From OLB11 sp041392835 (GTDB taxonomy: Bacteria; Bacteroidota; Bacteroidia; Chitinophagales; Chitinophagaceae): DNA of 64,000 nucleotides. Shown piece after piece: positions 33,006-41,804 of this stretch. The notes under the pieces were generated by a model. That model was given only the letters and a program-made list of their open reading frames with translations, did no database searches and was not told where the DNA came from. Numbering within the stretch: position 1 is the stretch's first letter; each line of letters begins with the position of its first letter. A program made the position numbers and the translations under genes. The DNA lies in the NCBI GenBank assembly GCA_041392835.1, contig JAWKLF010000008.1, forward strand, positions 39,266 through 103,265, given 5' to 3'.

Positions 33006-36000
33006 ATGAAACGTTTTTTCTCTTTTTTATTATTTACTATTTTTAGCATTACATGCCAAGCACAAATATTTTCGTGGGTTGGTTTTTCGCCGATTTTTGA
33101 TTTACAATCAGATACAATTAATATAAGTATAAGTGGACTGCCAAATGTTATTGATACCAGTTTTGGCATATCGCATGTTTGTTTAGATATCACTCATACG
33201 TATGATAATGATTTAATAATAAAACTCTATTCTCCAAACAATGATTCTGTAACACTGATTCAAGGCATTGGAGGTGCTAACAACAATTTTTTAAACACAT
33301 GCTTAGGTCAAGATGGCACTTCATTTTCTAATGCTTCAGCACCCTACTCTGGTATTTTTGTACCCATTGGCGATTTGAGTGCAATGAATAATAATCAAAA
33401 TCCAAATGGTGTTTGGAAGTTAGTAGTACGAGATAATGCCAATGATGATACGGGTTCTGTACATCAAGTGATATTAGAATTTACAAATAATCCGCCACAG
33501 TTTATTCCTTCAGGTGGTGGCCCTACAGGTATCTATGTGTGTCCAAGTTGTGTATGCCCTGGTGGTGCTGCAGGATGCGATTTATTACCCGACATGACTT
33601 CTTCGGCCAAGGAAATACAATTTAATCATGTGGAAACTCCTGGTCAAATTGTAATATCCAATGCAACTCCCAATATTGGTGCAGGGCCTTTAGAAATATT
33701 TGGTATCGATTCATGTTATTGCGGAAATACACCTGTGCCATGCAATACCATTTGCCCTGGCAACGACGATATAAAACATGTAATCAAGCAACGTATTTAT
33801 CAAAAAGTACCAGGTAACGATACCTTATCTTACTATGATAAGTTTGCTGGTAAAATGACTTATCATGAAACTCATGGACATTTACATGTAGATAGTTTTG
33901 TAAGTTTTACATTGCGCACGGCTACTTCAAATCCTGATGCTACTACTTGGCCCATAGTGGCATCTGGCACCAAACAAAGTTTTTGTTTAATCAATATAGG
34001 TACTTGTGCAGGCAACTATGGTCAGTGCCTGGATGCCAATAATAATGTAGTAACAACTGTATTAAATCAAGGGCTTGGTTTTCATTCTGGTTGTGGTCTC
34101 ACACAAGGTATTTATGCAGGTAGTTATGATGTTTATGGCATAGGCCTCAATGAGCCCATACCACTCAATAATGTATGCAATGGAAATTATTATATTGTAT
34201 CTATTACAGATCCATTAAATAATTTTTTAGAAAGTGATGAGACAAATAATTGGGTTGCTGTACCCATTACACTGACTCAACAAAGTCCCACTCCAAGTAT
34301 TACGCCCAATGGACCTCTACAATTTTGTCTTGGTGATAGTGTAGTGTTGAACTCTTCCATTGCACCAAATTATCTTTGGTCTACTGGCGACACCACTCAA
34401 TCTATTGTAGTATATGGTGCTGGCACATATTCTGTTAGTAGTAATTGTGGCACATCTACTACCACTTCGCCTTCTATTACAACATCTATCATAAATCCTT
34501 CGAGCCAAGCTTCTGTTTCTATAGCCATAAGTTCTGGCTCCAATCCTACTTGTAGTGGAGTTTCTGTTACATTTACTGCAAGCCCTATAAACGGTGGCGC
34601 AAACCCAAGTTATCAATGGAAAGTAGATGGTGTCAATACAGGAAATAATAGTGCTGTATTTACAAGCACCTTTACAAATCCTACACAAGTTGTTACTTGC
34701 GAAATGACATCGAGTTCAACTTGTATTGCTAATCCAGTCACAATTTCTAATGCCATTACTATGAATATAGGTACTTGCTATTGTCCGCCTATTTGGGGTA
34801 CAACATCCAATTCGGGTTGTCTTGATGGCGACTTAATAGCACAGGTAGTTTTGAACACACTCAATAATGCAAGTGGTTCGGCATGTCCAAGTGGAATAAA
34901 TGGTTATGCAGACTATTCTACAAGTAGCAACCCTACACATACAACGAGCTTACAAGCTGGCAATACATATACGCTTACTGTAACAGCCGGACAGTATAGT
35001 GAGGGTTATAAAGCTTGGATAGATTATGATAATAATGGAGTATTTGACGTTTCGGATGAAATTGGATTTACAAACATAGTGGCTGGTAGTGGCACTGTAG
35101 GTGTCAATGGACAATCGGCTTCCATTATTTTTACGATTCCATGCTCTGTTACTTCTGGAGCTCACAGATTAAGAATTAGATGTAGCTATAATAATACAGG
35201 TGCCAATATTGTCCCCTGTGCTTTCATGAATAATTATGGCGAAGCAGAAGATTATACTATCAATATTATACCTTCATTAAATTGTGTTGCACCAAATAGT
35301 CTTGCCGCCAATACTATTACTACCAATAGTGCAGAGCTAAGTTGGCTTCCAGGATGTACTGAAAACAACTGGCATGTACATGTTACACCCAATGGATTTG
35401 GACCGCCGAATGTAGGAAATGGTAGCAATCCAAATGTAACAAGTCCATTAACTATTAATGGACTCAAATCAAATTTTGATTATGAATTTTGGGTAGCTGC
35501 CGATTGTACAAATTCCAATAATGGCATCAGTAGCTGGGCTGGACCTTTTCCATTTTCCACCTTAGTAAACTGTAATATTTTACCTGGCATATCCATAGCC
35601 AATCCTATACAAATAGGCGAATTGCCTTGTTTTCAGTTACCCTATTCTCAAACTTTAATTAATGATTCTATACATTGTTTTAGTAATTCATATACTGGAA
35701 ACAGCAATCAAACTTCAGCAGATGTATGGCATAGTTTTACACTTACCTATGCAGACACTATACAACTATCTCATTGCGCTTCTACATTTGATACTTACTT
35801 ACACCTACTCAATAGTAATGGTACACCCTTAGTAAGCAATGACGACAATGGGCCACTATGCTCAGGTACAAGAGCATCTATTGAAACAGCTTTAGCACCG
35901 GGTACTTATTATATTGTATCAGAAGGCTATGGCAATGCCAGTGGCTCTATTACACTGCAAGTAAACAAAAAAACTAATTGTGCTATTTTAGACGTGAATT

Positions 36001-36566
36001 GCTTACTTGAAGGTTATTATACTAATAATGGATTATTACAAAAAGTACTTTATAATCAAGGTATGGATCCTAATCCGAATTCTAACTTTGTAGATACGGT
36101 AAGTGTATCATTGCATGAAGCATTTTTCCCTTATGCAGCTGTACATACTTGCAAATCGCTGTTAAAAACAGATGGTAGTATCCAATGCCAATTTCCACTT
36201 TCTACAATAGGTGTAAATTATTATATTGTTGTCGATCACAGAAATACCATAGAAACTTGGAGTTCACAGCCTATCACGATGGCTAATACCAATATGTATG
36301 ACTTTAGGCTCAATGCAAATACTGCCTACGGCAATAATCAAGTACAAGTAAATAGTAGCCCTGATTTTTTTGCATTTTATACGGGTGATAATAATCAAGA
36401 TGGCAATATTGATATTTTTGATTTCTTAGATTTAGACATCGATAATCAAAATTTTGTAAGTGCTTATGCAAGTACTGATTTCAATGGAGATGGTTTTGTT
36501 GATGTTTTTGATTTTCTACTTTGGGATCCTAATAATCAAAGTTTTATTTCAACTATTGCACCATAA
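33006..36566 (+). CDS. Secreted multidomain protein with lysyl oxidase domain and dockerin-like C-terminus
   Basis: 1186 residues. Signal peptide 1-20 (ITCQAQ). Residues 36-160 form a proprotein-convertase P-like domain. Residues 194-424 form a lysyl oxidase domain: copper histidines H287, H290, H292, H294 (YHETHGHLHVDSF), cofactor lysine candidate K323 (GTKQSFCL) and tyrosine candidate Y377 (SYDVYG), ending YYIVSITDPLNNFLESDETNNW. Then Ig-like segments (about 430-590), GEVED (655-752, WIDYDNNGVFD), Fn3-like (757-853), a pre-peptidase C-terminal-like domain (865-987) and a ~187-residue end with two calcium loops (D1128-D1136, D1158-D1166). No T9SS sorting domain of the usual kind is present. 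It probably oxidises lysine amines on surface or extracellular proteins; the activity is inferred. Confidence 0.85.
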   Translation: MKRFFSFLLFTIFSITCQAQIFSWVGFSPIFDLQSDTINISISGLPNVIDTSFGISHVCLDITHTYDNDLIIKLYSPNNDSVTLIQGIGGANNNFLNTCLGQDGTSFSNASAPYSGIFVPIGDLSAMNNNQNPNGVWKLVVRDNANDDTGSVHQVILEFTNNPPQFIPSGGGPTGIYVCPSCVCPGGAAGCDLLPDMTSSAKEIQFNHVETPGQIVISNATPNIGAGPLEIFGIDSCYCGNTPVPCNTICPGNDDIKHVIKQRIYQKVPGNDTLSYYDKFAGKMTYHETHGHLHVDSFVSFTLRTATSNPDATTWPIVASGTKQSFCLINIGTCAGNYGQCLDANNNVVTTVLNQGLGFHSGCGLTQGIYAGSYDVYGIGLNEPIPLNNVCNGNYYIVSITDPLNNFLESDETNNWVAVPITLTQQSPTPSITPNGPLQFCLGDSVVLNSSIAPNYLWSTGDTTQSIVVYGAGTYSVSSNCGTSTTTSPSITTSIINPSSQASVSIAISSGSNPTCSGVSVTFTASPINGGANPSYQWKVDGVNTGNNSAVFTSTFTNPTQVVTCEMTSSSTCIANPVTISNAITMNIGTCYCPPIWGTTSNSGCLDGDLIAQVVLNTLNNASGSACPSGINGYADYSTSSNPTHTTSLQAGNTYTLTVTAGQYSEGYKAWIDYDNNGVFDVSDEIGFTNIVAGSGTVGVNGQSASIIFTIPCSVTSGAHRLRIRCSYNNTGANIVPCAFMNNYGEAEDYTINIIPSLNCVAPNSLAANTITTNSAELSWLPGCTENNWHVHVTPNGFGPPNVGNGSNPNVTSPLTINGLKSNFDYEFWVAADCTNSNNGISSWAGPFPFSTLVNCNILPGISIANPIQIGELPCFQLPYSQTLINDSIHCFSNSYTGNSNQTSADVWHSFTLTYADTIQLSHCASTFDTYLHLLNSNGTPLVSNDDNGPLCSGTRASIETALAPGTYYIVSEGYGNASGSITLQVNKKTNCAILDVNCLLEGYYTNNGLLQKVLYNQGMDPNPNSNFVDTVSVSLHEAFFPYAAVHTCKSLLKTDGSIQCQFPLSTIGVNYYIVVDHRNTIETWSSQPITMANTNMYDFRLNANTAYGNNQVQVNSSPDFFAFYTGDNNQDGNIDIFDFLDLDIDNQNFVSAYASTDFNGDGFVDVFDFLLWDPNNQSFISTIAP
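35997..36563 (+). other. C-terminal dockerin-like module, copy 1
   Basis: Codes for residues 998-1186: EGYYTNNGLLQKVLYNQG, YYIVVDHRNTIETWS, then two EF-type loops (DNNQDGNID and DFNGDGFVD), each followed by an IFDF/VFDF block and D-N-Q-N/S-F. It shares this whole plan with copy 2 at 57335-57895. Confidence 0.8.
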
Positions 36567-36574
36567 AAAAATTA

Positions 36575-38128
36575 TTAGCCTTTATGTTCTCCAAATACAT
36601 TGCGTAAAGCATGTGCTATTTCGCCCAATGTGCATTGGTTTTCGACTGCATAAATAACAGATGGCATAATATTTTGAGTAGAACGAGCTACATCTTTTAA
36701 TGCCTCCAAACACCCTGCTACATTTTCATTGTTTCTTTTTTGTTTAAATGCTTTTAGTCGTGCCACTTGATCAATTTCTACCGATGCATCTATTTTCATT
36801 ATTGGAATTTGCGTATGCTCCTGTTCAATATATTTATTAATACCAACTATTATCTTTTCTCCACGTTCTATTTCTTGTTGATAAATATAGCTGGAAGATG
36901 CTATTTTTTCTTGCATAAATCCTTGTTCAATGGCATCTACAGCTCCCCCCAGTGCGTCTATTTTTTCTATTAATAGTGTAGCTTCCTTTTCTACTTGTTT
37001 ACATAGCGACTCCATAAAATAAGAACCAGCCCAAGGGTCTACTGTATCGCATATGCCACTTTCTTCAGCAATAATTTGTTGCGTTCTTAAAGCTATAGAA
37101 GCTGCTTGTTCTGTAGGCAAGCTCAAAGCCTCATCGAATCCATTGGTATGTAAACTCTGAGTGCCTCCCATAGTAGCTGCCAAGGTTTGCATGGCTACAC
37201 GCACTATATTATTGTAAGGTTGTTGCGCAGTCAGGGTGCTACCACCAGTTTGAGTATGAAAACGCAATTTTTGTGCTTGAGGATCGCTTGCTCCTAATTC
37301 CTTTGTAATTTGTGCCCACAATTTTCGAGCTACTCTAAACTTAGCAACTTCTTCAAAAAGGTGGTTGTGCGCATTGAAGAAAAAGGAGAGTCTTTTGGCA
37401 AAAATATTGATATCCAATCCTTTTTCAATAGCTGCCTTTAGATATGCTTTGCCATTGGAAAGTGTAAATGCCAATTCTTCTACTGCGGTGCTTCCGGCCT
37501 CTCGTATATGATAACCACTGATAGATATGGTGTTCCATTTGGGTACTTCTTGACTACAATATTCAAATATATCTGTTATCAAACGCATGCTTGCTTTGGG
37601 TGGGTATATATAAGTACCTCTCGCAGCATATTCTTTTAATATATCATTTTGAATAGTACCTGTAATTTTAGTCAATGGCACACCCTGTTTTTTGGCCAAT
37701 GCAATATAAAATGCCAATAAAATAAATCCAGTAGCATTGATAGTCATAGATGTACTCACTTGATCGAGTGGAATATCTTTAAACAATAGTTCCATATCTT
37801 CTAAGGTATCTATGGCTACTCCAACTTTGCCTACCTCGCCTTGAGCCATTTCATCATCACTATCATATCCTATTTGCGTAGGCAAATCAAAAGCAACGCT
37901 TAAGCCACTTACTCCTTGTTTTAATAAAAAATGGTATCTTTCGTTAGATTCTTTGGCTGTGCTAAACCCAGCATACTGACGTATAGTCCAAGGTTTCTCT
38001 CTATACATACCCTCATGTATGCCTCTTGTAAAAGGAAATTGGCCTGGTAGTTCAGGATTTTGGATGTTTTCTGTATATACTTTTTGTATTTCTATTCCGG
38101 AGTCGGTCTTGATTTTTTTTTCTGACAT
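36575..38128 (-). CDS. Methylmalonyl-CoA mutase, catalytic-domain subunit
   Basis: 517 residues containing only the TIM-barrel catalytic part: PFTRGIHEGMYREKPWTIRQYAG, AFDLPTQIGYDSDD, SISGYHIREAGS, and HTQTGGSTLTAQQPYNNIVR. It interconverts methylmalonyl-CoA and succinyl-CoA with adenosylcobalamin. The C-terminal B12-binding domain of one-chain mutases (DxHxxG) is absent, so it must pair with a separate small B12-binding subunit encoded elsewhere, as in split mutases. Related isobutyryl-CoA or ethylmalonyl-CoA mutases share this form, so the exact substrate is uncertain. Its ATG is 4 nt after a TATATTTG box. It converges on the lysyl oxidase gene, 8 nt apart. Confidence 0.9.
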   Translation of the reverse strand: MSEKKIKTDSGIEIQKVYTENIQNPELPGQFPFTRGIHEGMYREKPWTIRQYAGFSTAKESNERYHFLLKQGVSGLSVAFDLPTQIGYDSDDEMAQGEVGKVGVAIDTLEDMELLFKDIPLDQVSTSMTINATGFILLAFYIALAKKQGVPLTKITGTIQNDILKEYAARGTYIYPPKASMRLITDIFEYCSQEVPKWNTISISGYHIREAGSTAVEELAFTLSNGKAYLKAAIEKGLDINIFAKRLSFFFNAHNHLFEEVAKFRVARKLWAQITKELGASDPQAQKLRFHTQTGGSTLTAQQPYNNIVRVAMQTLAATMGGTQSLHTNGFDEALSLPTEQAASIALRTQQIIAEESGICDTVDPWAGSYFMESLCKQVEKEATLLIEKIDALGGAVDAIEQGFMQEKIASSSYIYQQEIERGEKIIVGINKYIEQEHTQIPIMKIDASVEIDQVARLKAFKQKRNNENVAGCLEALKDVARSTQNIMPSVIYAVENQCTLGEIAHALRNVFGEHKG

Positions 38129-38132
38129 GTTG

Positions 38133-38140
38133 CAAATATA
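38133..38140 (-). promoter_or_regulatory. TATATTTG -7 box 4 nt from the mutase start codon
   Basis: Minus-strand box from 38140 to 38133, then CAAC, then ATG at 38128. This predicts a leaderless or near-leaderless mRNA. Confidence 0.5.
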
Positions 38141-38187
38141 ACTTTATACTGAAAGCAAAAAAAGCTAACTTCGAGCAAGGATTTACA

Positions 38188-39456
38188 ATGGCCATTTTTA
38201 AAAATCATACTCGATATCAAGAAAAAGCAAGAGTTTTATTCATAGACATGAATAGCTTTTTTGCAAGTTGTGAACAACAAGAAAATGTGGCTTGGAGAAA
38301 TAAACCACTTGCTGTATGTGGCAATCATAGCAATAGTGTCATTATAGCTCCTTCAAAAGAAGCTAAGCTATATGGTGTGAAAACTGGTATGCGACTCAAA
38401 GAAGCACAGGCTTTGTGTCCACATATTATTTCTGTAGCACCTCATTCGAGTATTTATAGAAAATATCATATAGGCGTAATGAATGTATTGCGATCTTTTG
38501 CAGACAATGTAATACCCAAAAGTATAGATGAGGCCGTACTTAATTTGAATGAATATGAACTCGTATATCCTGACATGCACAAACTGGCTTTAGACATAAA
38601 ACGTGCTATTCAAACTCAAGTAGGCGATTGGCTTACATGTTCTATCGGTATAGCACCCAATACTTTTTTGGCCAAATTAGCTACCGATCTACAAAAACCA
38701 GATGGCTTAGTTGAAATCAATAAAGAGAATATAGACAGCATTTTAGAAAAATTAGATTTGATGGACTTGCCAGGCATAGCCGAAAAATGGAATAAAAAAT
38801 TACAATTAGCGGGCATCAAAAATCCAAAACAACTAAGACATACATCGCCCGAAGTATTAAAAAAAATTATGGGAGGTATCATTGGTTATTATTGGCACTA
38901 TCGCCTCAACTTTGCCGAAGTAGATTATTATTCGAACGGATATAAAAGTATGTCGGCTGTAAGAACCTTATCTGGCATACAACGTTCAAATCCAAAAATG
39001 CTTATGGATATTTTTTTGTCTTTGTGCATGAAATTAGAAAACCGCATGGTGCAGCATGAAGTATACACAAAGCACATTACTTTTTATTGTAGCTATGTAA
39101 ATGGTGCAAAGTTTGATACGTATAGACACTTATCAAAACCCATCCAAGATGGTACCGATCTGTTTCACATGCTAATAGACAAAATAGCTGAAGTAGAAAA
39201 AGAAAAAAAAACTACCATATTTACGCCTCAGCTACGAAGTATAGGAGTAGCAGTAAATCAGTTTATTCCAGATAGCAATATTCAATATGAATTGTTCGAC
39301 AATCAACTTCGAAAAAATCAGTTGCGCAAAACAGTGTATAGCATTAAAGATAAATTTGGGAAAGATAAATTGATAAAAGCAGTGGAGCTTAGAGATGAAG
39401 AAGTAGTAAAAGATGTGATAGGTTTTGGTTCTGTCAAGGATATGTATAAAGAATGA
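38188..39456 (+). CDS. Y-family DNA polymerase (DinB/UmuC-like)
   Basis: 422 residues. A translesion polymerase with palm residues Asp20 (FIDMNSFFASCEQ) and Asp114/Glu115 (SIDEAVLN), the fingers segment (SNSVIIAPSKEAKLYGVKTGMRL), a helix-hairpin-helix thumb (LPGIAEKWNKKLQLAGI) and a little-finger domain (about 255-370). The tail has no clear beta-clamp motif that I can assert. DinB and UmuC cannot be separated firmly. No umuD-like gene is adjacent; a BLUF photoreceptor gene follows 70 nt downstream. Confidence 0.9.
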   Translation: MAIFKNHTRYQEKARVLFIDMNSFFASCEQQENVAWRNKPLAVCGNHSNSVIIAPSKEAKLYGVKTGMRLKEAQALCPHIISVAPHSSIYRKYHIGVMNVLRSFADNVIPKSIDEAVLNLNEYELVYPDMHKLALDIKRAIQTQVGDWLTCSIGIAPNTFLAKLATDLQKPDGLVEINKENIDSILEKLDLMDLPGIAEKWNKKLQLAGIKNPKQLRHTSPEVLKKIMGGIIGYYWHYRLNFAEVDYYSNGYKSMSAVRTLSGIQRSNPKMLMDIFLSLCMKLENRMVQHEVYTKHITFYCSYVNGAKFDTYRHLSKPIQDGTDLFHMLIDKIAEVEKEKKTTIFTPQLRSIGVAVNQFIPDSNIQYELFDNQLRKNQLRKTVYSIKDKFGKDKLIKAVELRDEEVVKDVIGFGSVKDMYKE

Positions 39457-39526
39457 TATATTATCCATTTATAAAGAATCTATAAATGCTATTTCATTAA
39501 ACAAAAGCAAATATTACATTTACAGA

Positions 39527-39958
39527 GTGAAAGAAAAAACACTTTATATGTTGTCGTATGTAAGTACTGCGTGCGACTGTTTAAAGTACGAAAGTATACA
39601 GGCCATATTGGAAAGCTCTACTAAAAACAATAAAAACAGAGCTGTAACTGGCATTTTGGTATACTGTAATAAACATTTTTTTCAAATATTAGAAGGCGAA
39701 AAAGAACATATAGATAGCCTTTTTGAAGAAATTAATATAGATTCAAGACATGATGGAATTATCAAAATAGAGGAAAAACCAATACAAAAACGAATGTTTG
39801 AAAATTGGCATATGGCTTTTAAAAGCTATAATTGTGAGCTTAAAAAGCTTGATAATTTTAAAATGGAAGAATTTTATAGCTACATCAACGCCAAACTACA
39901 AGAAGAAAAGACAATTTCTCTACAAATTTTATTGGAATTCTTTGATTTAAATGGCTGA
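39527..39958 (+). CDS. BLUF-domain blue-light sensor
   Basis: 143 residues from a GTG at 39527, chosen because it places the first beta strand and the photoactive Tyr correctly; longer starts would overlap the polymerase gene. A single BLUF domain binds FAD. The photocycle residues can be counted: Tyr11 (LSYVSTA), Asn35 (KNNKNRAVTG), Gln53 (FFQILEG), and Trp/Met in NWHMAF. The tail (about 100-143) is short and helical, as in PixD-type stand-alone BLUF proteins that signal through protein contacts. The position downstream of a translesion polymerase suggests light-linked control of DNA repair; this is inference. A TACATTTA box ends 4 nt before the GTG. Confidence 0.9.
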   Translation: MKEKTLYMLSYVSTACDCLKYESIQAILESSTKNNKNRAVTGILVYCNKHFFQILEGEKEHIDSLFEEINIDSRHDGIIKIEEKPIQKRMFENWHMAFKSYNCELKKLDNFKMEEFYSYINAKLQEEKTISLQILLEFFDLNG

Positions 39959-39997
39959 GTACTTTTATGAGAAACAAGTATTAAAGAGATAAATTAG

Positions 39998-40005
39998 TAC
40001 ATTTG
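39998..40005 (+). promoter_or_regulatory. TACATTTG -7 box of the MauE-thioredoxin gene
   Basis: Exact TAnnTTTG match 20 nt before the ATG at 40026. Confidence 0.45.
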
Positions 40006-40025
40006 TTTCCTTTATTCATTTTTGC

Positions 40026-40952
40026 ATGATTCGTAAGCTTGTCGCTATTTTATTGTCGTTGATTATTGGAAGCGTTTTTATTTTTTCAGCTATATCAAAA
40101 ATACCTACCCTACAAGAGTTTGGATGGACTATAGTAGAAACCACCTTTTTGGGTTGGACAAGCGCAGAGTTGCTTGCTCGAATTATGATTGGCATTGAAT
40201 TGTTTTTAGGCCTTTTATTTATCTTTCATTTTAAACTTAAAAAAATAGCAATTCCTATATCATTACTATTACTTACAGCGTTCAATATCTATCTTAGTTT
40301 AGTAATATACAAACATGGCGATGGAGGAAATTGTGGTTGTTTTGGCGAAGTCGTCAGCATGACACCTTTAGAATCCATCTGGAAAAACATAGCACTTATA
40401 GTAGCCATATTTATATTATTATTTATAGCCAACGCATGGAACTTTAAATTTTCAAAATGGGTTATCGCAATTGTATTTGTGGCATCATTGATTTTGCCAT
40501 TCGCACTTTTTGTGCCCGAGTGTTTTTATATCGAAGAACCCGATGCAAGATTAAACAAACCCATACCACTATCAATACTTTATCAATCGGATAGCAATAA
40601 AGCACCAATACTTGAATTAAGAAGCGGAAAACATATTATTAATTTTATGAGTTCTACATGCAGTTATTGTAGAATGGCTGCTAAGCGTATAAAAATTATG
40701 AAACAAAAAAATCCATCCATACCTTTCTATGTCGTTCTAAATGGCGATAGTGCACATGTAAAAGAATTTTTTGAAGATACCAAAATGACGAATATTCCAT
40801 ATTCTATATTTAACGGTGTTGAAGATTTTGTAAAAATGAATGAAGGCACGCAATTGCCTACTATCAAATGGGTTGAAGATACTACCCTTGTGAGAGAATC
40901 TAATTTTGCTTCACTTAACGAAAAAGACATTTTAAACTGGCTCCATAAATAA
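40026..40952 (+). CDS. MauE/DoxX-type membrane protein fused to a thioredoxin-like domain
   Basis: 308 residues. The N-terminal half (1-165) has four or five transmembrane helices and the NCGCFGE cysteine motif typical of MauE/DoxX-like proteins, which handle redox equivalents across the membrane. The C-terminal half (about 185-308) is a thioredoxin-fold domain with a CSYC active site (about 212-215, FMSSTCSYCRMA), expected to be periplasmic. It is likely a single-chain thiol-disulphide relay for envelope proteins. It has its own promoter and is followed by the exonuclease gene after 22 nt. Confidence 0.85.
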   Translation: MIRKLVAILLSLIIGSVFIFSAISKIPTLQEFGWTIVETTFLGWTSAELLARIMIGIELFLGLLFIFHFKLKKIAIPISLLLLTAFNIYLSLVIYKHGDGGNCGCFGEVVSMTPLESIWKNIALIVAIFILLFIANAWNFKFSKWVIAIVFVASLILPFALFVPECFYIEEPDARLNKPIPLSILYQSDSNKAPILELRSGKHIINFMSSTCSYCRMAAKRIKIMKQKNPSIPFYVVLNGDSAHVKEFFEDTKMTNIPYSIFNGVEDFVKMNEGTQLPTIKWVEDTTLVRESNFASLNEKDILNWLHK

Positions 40953-40974
40953 ATTTTATAATACTATATACAAC

Positions 40975-41742
40975 ATGAATTTAAAACTCGAAAGACCTAT
41001 AGCCTGTATAGATTTAGAAACTACTGGCACAAGCATTACTAAAGATAGAATCGTTGAAATATCGATTATAAAACTATTGCCAGATGGCAACACAGATAAA
41101 AAAACCAGAAAAATTAATCCGGGTATGCCCATACCTAAAGAAGCAAGTGACATACATGGCATCTACGATGAAGATGTAGCCAATGAGCCAAACTTCAAAG
41201 AATTAGCCAATGGTATAAAGCAATATATTGAAAATTGTGATTTGTGTGGTTTTAACTCCAACAAGTTTGACTTGCCATTGCTTACAGAAGAATTTTTGCG
41301 TGCAGGCATAGAAGTAGATTTTAAAAAAAGAAAGTTGGTAGATGTGCAACAAATTTTCTTCAAAAAAGAACCTCGAAACCTGACAGCTGCCTATAAATTT
41401 TATTGCAACAAAAACTTGGAAGATGCTCATAGCGCAGAGGCCGATGCACTTGCTACTATTGAAATATTATTAGCTCAAATAGCACACTACAACGATATTG
41501 GCGACACTGTGGAATCCTTACATACATTCTCTGGCGAAAGCGATTTTTTAGATTATACCCATCGAATAAAATTAGTAAATAATGTTCCTGTATTTAATTT
41601 TGGAAAATATAAAGACAAGGCCGTAGCTGAAGTGTTTAAAAAAGAACCCAGCTATTATGATTGGATGATGAAAGGCGATTTTGCGTTAGAATTAAAAAAT
41701 ATTATTTCTAAAATATTTAATGAAACCATGCTAAAAAAATAA
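40975..41742 (+). CDS. DEDDh 3'-5' exonuclease, DnaQ-like
   Basis: 255 residues. Exo I ACIDLETTG (Asp/Glu catalytic pair), Exo II NSNKFDLPLL and Exo III DAHSAEADALAT (catalytic His and Asp) define a DnaQ-type proofreading exonuclease. The C-terminal ~70 residues (about 185-255, PVFNFGKYKDKAVAEVF) form a small extra domain seen in Bacteroidota relatives. It could be the epsilon subunit of Pol III or a stand-alone repair exonuclease. Confidence 0.88.
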   Translation: MNLKLERPIACIDLETTGTSITKDRIVEISIIKLLPDGNTDKKTRKINPGMPIPKEASDIHGIYDEDVANEPNFKELANGIKQYIENCDLCGFNSNKFDLPLLTEEFLRAGIEVDFKKRKLVDVQQIFFKKEPRNLTAAYKFYCNKNLEDAHSAEADALATIEILLAQIAHYNDIGDTVESLHTFSGESDFLDYTHRIKLVNNVPVFNFGKYKDKAVAEVFKKEPSYYDWMMKGDFALELKNIISKIFNETMLKK

Positions 41743-41791
41743 TAGCAGAATTTTTTAATACGACCTAACCTTAACACAAAAGGAAAGGTCT

Positions 41792-41799
41792 TATATTTG
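41792..41799 (+). promoter_or_regulatory. TATATTTG -7 box 5 nt from the GT2 start codon
   Basis: Exact match, then AAACA, then the TTG start at 41805. This predicts a leaderless mRNA or an unrecognised downstream start. Confidence 0.45.
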
Positions 41800-41804
41800 A
41801 AACA

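Noticed and set aside
34317..34688. 123-codon minus-strand frame
   Set aside because: Antisense to the Ig-like region of the lysyl oxidase protein, without domain or start signals.
38188..39456. A phage- or plasmid-borne UmuDC unit
   Set aside because: No umuD-like gene or phage genes lie nearby, and the flanking genes are ordinary chromosomal ones.
39425..39526. Longer N-terminus for the BLUF protein overlapping the polymerase gene
   Set aside because: BLUF domains begin about ten residues before the photoactive Tyr; the GTG at 39527 gives that length and has a promoter-like box just upstream.
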